NCBI GenBank assembly: GCA_020434605.1 | Contig: JAGRAL010000146.1 | Location: 1-8,104, forward strand | DNA length: 8,104 bases | Direction: 5' to 3' | From: Bdellovibrionales bacterium | GTDB lineage: Bacteria; Bdellovibrionota; Bdellovibrionia; Bdellovibrionales; UBA840 | Shown: positions 4,543-8,104 of the stretch, piece by piece | How positions within the stretch are numbered: the stretch's first letter is position 1 | Layout of the letters: every line of letters begins with the position of its first letter | The notes under the pieces: model-generated | The model's database searches: none | Told to the model about the DNA's origin: nothing | Seen by the model: only the letters and a program-made list of their open reading frames with translations | Program-made: the position numbers and the translations under genes

Positions 4543-6380
4543 ATTCCCTCACGGAGCTCTTTAATCACTTCATGAATGTATTTCATCAGTGCGTGCTTAG
4601 GACGAGATGGCGTCTCTTTCTTCTCTGGGTTTAAATCTTGGTAATTAGACAGCTCTTTAGATAAATCAAAAATAGATGAAGGTTTCATTCGAGGTTTTAC
4701 CTTCATAACTTCCTCTACAATACACGTAACCGAATCACCGGTTACTCGGTCATATTTATTAATTATAGAAGATCTAGTTGCCATCTCTAGTAGGGTTTTT
4801 GATTCGTCTTTTTTGCTGATAGCAACAACCGCTTTTACTAGTTTTAGATACTTCTTCTGAAACTCTTGTGTTTTCTGATTTCTATACGAATTTTCAATCA
4901 AATCATTTTTAGTCGCATAGCTAGATTTTGTTACTTCAATAAACTCAGCGGGCTCTAGGATTTTTTTACGTACAGATAGTAGCTGGGGTAGTTCTCTCAA
5001 TACGTCACGCATGCAAAAAATTGCATTACATATAATCCCATCTGCTGTTTTCTCAATGCCCTTTTTAGACTTAGCCATTTCAAAATATGAAAATACTTTT
5101 CTAAATGCCTTTACCTGCGCTCTATGATTTTTATACAAATAGTTTGTTTCTTTTAAGTTAAAACCCAGTTTATAAAGTAAGTTTTGATCTTTACAATCTG
5201 AAAAGATCTCATCGAAGCGTTTTAAGTTTGGATGTTTTTGAAAAGTTTTAATACTCTTCTTTTCGCCTGTTAATAGGTAATCCACAGCTTGGATAAAATT
5301 TTGTATGATATACCTAGATTTAGCCTTTTGCTCTGTTATATTTGTAGAATATCTATCATCATCATCATAGCGGTATTCATGGTGAAATAGGCCAAATTGT
5401 CGGATAGAGCCATAGTCAATGATTCCACCGTCCATTAAAATATTGTCCCCATCCCAGTCCATCCAACAAAAAATGTATTCATCTTCAAATTTCGCAGCGG
5501 TTGTAGCAAATGCATCTGTCACTTTATCTAAAAAGTAGAGCAAACGGTCCTTACGACGTTTTGGAACATTTTTCCAGCTACCATTATCAGATTGTCTTTG
5601 TATGTAATATTCAGTGATCTGATCTAAAGCTTTTAAATTAGATTGTTTTAAATGTAAAAATAAGTGGGAAGGCCTGATTAAGTTTGGATACGCACGCACT
5701 GTTACGGCTAACTCCCCAGGAAATTCAATGATAGCCAAAACTCGCTCTGTAGGGATACGATTTCTATGAAAAATTTCACTAAAGAGCACTGTTCCTAAGC
5801 CCTCATCTAACTCTGCATAGCCACAGCCGTAAGAAATCGTAGGATCTCCAGTTTTAAAAAACTTTTTATAGATACTCGTAGCTGGACTTAATTTTGTAGC
5901 TCCAGACCCACAGCTAGAAATATCCCAAGTCACCCCGTTTGATTCTATAGTACCGTTCCAAATACTGCGACCATCACCTGATGAGTTACCCACTTGATCC
6001 GGGTGTTGTAGCTGTAAGTACCTAGTTGCCATGTAGAAGTTATCTTTAATATCTTCTTTTGCAAACTTACGCTTATTTTCAATGTCGTATTCGTTGATGA
6101 TAACTAAACTGAATGTTTCAAGTATTTGTTTTTCTAGATCCGGGTTTAATTCATTAGCATGATTTGTAGATATTAACCCCATCTCTTTAGCTAAATCAAA
6201 ATGAAAGAAAGAGACCTTACCGTTCTTGCGCTTTCTTGCTTTGTATAAAATGTACGAATCTGGCGCAGAAGTTTGCAGCGGATGCTTACCGTTAATCTTC
6301 CCAAACTGTGAATAGGGCGATTTTATTGTATTTTTTTCTCTATTCTTTTCTAGCCTCATATTAGCAATATCGGTAACCAT
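4539..6380 (-). CDS. Divergent SelO/YdiU-like kinase-fold protein (putative AMP transferase)
   Basis: SelO proteins have a protein-kinase fold that binds ATP inverted and transfers AMP to Ser/Thr/Tyr. Matching segments run in family order: GDGRS (135-139), WDISSCGSGATKLSP (152-166) against SelO WDLQLKGAG, LFSEIFHRNRIPTERVLAI (199-217), and AVTVRAYPNLIRPSH (225-239). Arg229 and Arg236 in the last keep the 7-residue spacing of the two phosphate-contacting Arg. GDNILMDGGIIDYG (311-324) holds D312, N313 and D322, the spacing of the SelO base and two metal ligands. The usual Lys of KGAG is Cys157, and its Glu partner aligns with Thr197. At 613 aa it exceeds the usual roughly 480, with about 100 extra N-terminal residues and a long, Lys-rich C-terminal helical part (about 400-613). 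There is no signal peptide. The start is uncertain: ATG at 6380 lacks a clear Shine-Dalgarno, and Met8 at 6359 is an alternative. The gene overlaps the peptidase gene by 4 nt. Confidence 0.78.
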   Translation of the reverse strand: MVTDIANMRLEKNREKNTIKSPYSQFGKINGKHPLQTSAPDSYILYKARKRKNGKVSFFHFDLAKEMGLISTNHANELNPDLEKQILETFSLVIINEYDIENKRKFAKEDIKDNFYMATRYLQLQHPDQVGNSSGDGRSIWNGTIESNGVTWDISSCGSGATKLSPATSIYKKFFKTGDPTISYGCGYAELDEGLGTVLFSEIFHRNRIPTERVLAIIEFPGELAVTVRAYPNLIRPSHLFLHLKQSNLKALDQITEYYIQRQSDNGSWKNVPKRRKDRLLYFLDKVTDAFATTAAKFEDEYIFCWMDWDGDNILMDGGIIDYGSIRQFGLFHHEYRYDDDDRYSTNITEQKAKSRYIIQNFIQAVDYLLTGEKKSIKTFQKHPNLKRFDEIFSDCKDQNLLYKLGFNLKETNYLYKNHRAQVKAFRKVFSYFEMAKSKKGIEKTADGIICNAIFCMRDVLRELPQLLSVRKKILEPAEFIEVTKSSYATKNDLIENSYRNQKTQEFQKKYLKLVKAVVAISKKDESKTLLEMATRSSIINKYDRVTGDSVTCIVEEVMKVKPRMKPSSIFDLSKELSNYQDLNPEKKETPSRPKHALMKYIHEVIKELREGI

Positions 6381-6523
6381 AGAATTTCATTAATTATTTA
6401 CCTAAAAAACAAGACTAATGAATAGCTTATAAAAACTTCAATGGCCATGAAAAAAGTATTTTCTTTGCAAGACTGATACAAAGTATTTAACCTTCGAGCA
6501 GTTTTCTTGTGAGGGGGGAATTT
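6381..6523. promoter_or_regulatory. Divergent promoter region of SelO-like and lipase genes
   Basis: These 143 bases separate two divergent starts and must hold both promoters, unless one is elsewhere. No consensus -35/-10 pair stands out on either strand. An inverted repeat CTTTG-N11-CAAAG lies at 6463-6483. The lipase has a good GAGGGGGG ribosome site (6511-6518), the SelO-like gene none that is clear. Confidence 0.45.
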
Positions 6524-8104
6524 ATGAGAAGACTTCTACTCATTTTTTTAATTCTAAGTCCGCTTCTGGCAAATGCTGAGCCTGTAAAGACAGCTTACAG
6601 GCCTAAGTTAATCATATTCATCATCCATGGTTTCTTAGGTGGACCAGATTCATTTTGTGATATGTCAGAAGTTTTAAAAGAAAAATTAGGTTACGGAGTG
6701 GAAGTTGAATACTTAACCTACCCTACCAAAGGCCTAGATGCTGCTGGCAGAGACAGTTCTAATCATGTTGATAATGTTAATGTGCTTGGGTTTACTCGCA
6801 AGATCTTTGAAGATATTGCTAATTATTATGATGAGAATATGTATCCTGCCGACACACCATACGCCATCATCACTCACTCACAAGGCGGATTAGTAGCGAC
6901 GAGACTTTTTTTAGACTGTCATCAAAAAGGTGTTGAATACTGTACGCGTAACATAAAAAGAAAAAGTTTAAGCGAGTTACCTAAAAACATGACCCACTAT
7001 TTTTCGATCATGACACCTTTCTGGGGATCAACAACAGCGACATATTTAAAAGATAGTGCTTTTTATAGAAAGTTTTTTCCCAATGCTCAGCTTCACAATT
7101 TGTCTGTTGGTAGTGATATTGTAACCTACAATAGATCACTTCTTATGGAAGGGCATCAACATAACTACCAAATCAAACAACGTCCTGAGGTCATTAATAT
7201 TGCGGGTAATGCTTCACAAACATGGTTAGGGTCACTCATTTCTTGGATTAGCGATAAACCACAAAATCAAACTCTTGAAACAGACTTTGTTGTACCTATA
7301 CCATCGGCAAGACTTGATTTTATGTATTACGATTATACTAAAGACAGTCCAAAAATTGGCAAAACAGAATACGCAGACTACTTTTACTCTCTAAATGGTA
7401 ATCATATCGATGTACCTATGTCAGATGAAGGGCTTGCATGTGTGAGTTGGAAAAACTACTTAACGACCCCCACATTTCCCATCATTCGAAAACATCTAGC
7501 GCCGATGCTCGGATTACAAGAAAACCCGATATTCACAAATATCTTTAAAGACATGTCTATATTTCCGCCAAATATAGAATCGTTTATTTTAGAGGTACAA
7601 TTAGAAATACCAAAAGACATGCCTAAAATCTTTAACTTTGATACTGAAGATATTGAAGTGAGCATTAAAAACCCAATGACAACTAAGCTTTACAAGCTAC
7701 ATAGAAAAAATGACTTAATGAATTCGTATTTAGCATTTAACACAGATGAGTACGAGAAAAATTCTTATGTAACATACTATGCAACGGGTACATTTTTGGA
7801 TGAATTTAGTTATGTAATCAATCGTTCTTTTAAAACGGATGAAGAGAATACACCAACAGAAGACTTAGAGGTAAAAATTAATCTTCCTTGGTTTAAATCT
7901 AAAACAGTCGATGTAAAAGTATCTCCATCGTATACAACATATACAAAAGTTAAATTGGATCCTAAGTGGAACGATTTTGTTCCAACCGTAGATATAGATA
8001 AAAAGACAGTGCAACCACTTAGTATTATGCATATTAAAAATCAGTGGAGAATACTTACTTATAATCCAAGCACTCAAAACTTTGATTATAGTGAGTCCTC
8101 AGAG
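6524..8104 (+). CDS. Secreted alpha/beta-hydrolase, lipase/esterase type (3' end cut by window)
   Basis: The frame is open from ATG at 6524 to the window edge (527 codons, no stop), so the C-terminus is missing. The first 18 residues, MRRLLLIFLILSPLLANA, are a textbook signal peptide with ANA cleavage before E19, so the protein is exported. The mature part opens with strand LIIFII and oxyanion-type HGFLGG (35-40). The nucleophile elbow is THSQGG with Ser119. TPFWGS (164-169) is the usual strand-6 turn, D254 in ETDFVVPIPSAR fits the catalytic Asp, and H294 in NGNHIDVP the catalytic His. The triad therefore looks complete, and the enzyme should hydrolyse an ester, probably a lipid. From about residue 330 on, beta-like sequence with many Lys, Asp and Tyr forms a C-terminal extension I do not recognise, perhaps a binding or surface domain. 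The start is supported by GAGGGG 7 or more nt upstream. Confidence 0.9.
   Translation, partial: MRRLLLIFLILSPLLANAEPVKTAYRPKLIIFIIHGFLGGPDSFCDMSEVLKEKLGYGVEVEYLTYPTKGLDAAGRDSSNHVDNVNVLGFTRKIFEDIANYYDENMYPADTPYAIITHSQGGLVATRLFLDCHQKGVEYCTRNIKRKSLSELPKNMTHYFSIMTPFWGSTTATYLKDSAFYRKFFPNAQLHNLSVGSDIVTYNRSLLMEGHQHNYQIKQRPEVINIAGNASQTWLGSLISWISDKPQNQTLETDFVVPIPSARLDFMYYDYTKDSPKIGKTEYADYFYSLNGNHIDVPMSDEGLACVSWKNYLTTPTFPIIRKHLAPMLGLQENPIFTNIFKDMSIFPPNIESFILEVQLEIPKDMPKIFNFDTEDIEVSIKNPMTTKLYKLHRKNDLMNSYLAFNTDEYEKNSYVTYYATGTFLDEFSYVINRSFKTDEENTPTEDLEVKINLPWFKSKTVDVKVSPSYTTYTKVKLDPKWNDFVPTVDIDKKTVQPLSIMHIKNQWRILTYNPSTQNFDYSESSE

Noticed and set aside
4452..4634. 60-codon plus-strand frame across the peptidase/SelO-like junction
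   Set aside because: It is antisense to two recognised genes and has no supporting motif.
7456..7665. 69-codon minus-strand frame
   Set aside because: It is antisense inside the lipase gene, which is continuous on the plus strand.
7865..8077. 70-codon minus-strand frame
   Set aside because: It is antisense inside the C-terminal part of the open lipase frame.

Overview
The window is AT-rich and gene-dense, with short intergenic gaps and clear AGGAG-type ribosome binding sites. The gene set is a leucine dehydrogenase, a SelO-like kinase-fold protein, a secreted lipase, and an HTH protein with a very Lys-rich tail. This would fit a low-GC Gram-negative such as the predatory Bacteriovorax/Halobacteriovorax group. 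That assignment is an inference from composition and gene content; there is no rRNA or other marker to confirm it.

Layout. Positions 20-1201 (+) hold a two-gene unit: a small exported protein of unknown function, then a short-chain dehydrogenase (SDR) starting 3 nt after it. A perfect hairpin at 1200-1227 ends this unit and also ends the convergent leucine dehydrogenase gene (1226-2341, -). Upstream of that, on the same strand, is an overlooked 45-codon basic ORF (2570-2707, -) with a strong Shine-Dalgarno. Next comes a 238-aa protein (2819-3535, -) with an HTH-like segment, probable helical middle and a tail of 33 Lys/Arg in 50 residues. Its upstream region (3536-3882) is the richest non-coding stretch in the window: a 19-bp near-perfect direct repeat, repeated ATACAA/TTGTAT elements and two further inverted repeats. 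It looks like a duplicated promoter/operator.

Positions 3883-6380 (-) are a two-gene operon with a 4-base ATGA overlap. The first gene encodes a 613-aa protein that I read as a divergent SelO/YdiU (kinase-fold AMP transferase) relative. The second encodes an S51-family Ser peptidase (peptidase E type). The SelO-like protein keeps the metal/catalytic Asp-Asn...Asp-Tyr-Gly signature and two nucleotide-contacting Arg, but appears to have lost the usual Lys-Glu pair. This operon is the best candidate here for something not well described.

After a 143-bp divergent intergenic region, a secreted alpha/beta-hydrolase (lipase/esterase type) starts at 6524 (+). It has an intact Ser-Asp-His triad and runs off the right edge without a stop.

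Functional links are mostly local. The SDR and the exported protein are probably co-translated. The SelO-like protein and the peptidase are probably co-expressed. The HTH/Lys-tail protein may regulate itself through the repeats in front of it. Leucine dehydrogenase stands alone as an amino-acid catabolism gene, which would suit an organism living on protein.
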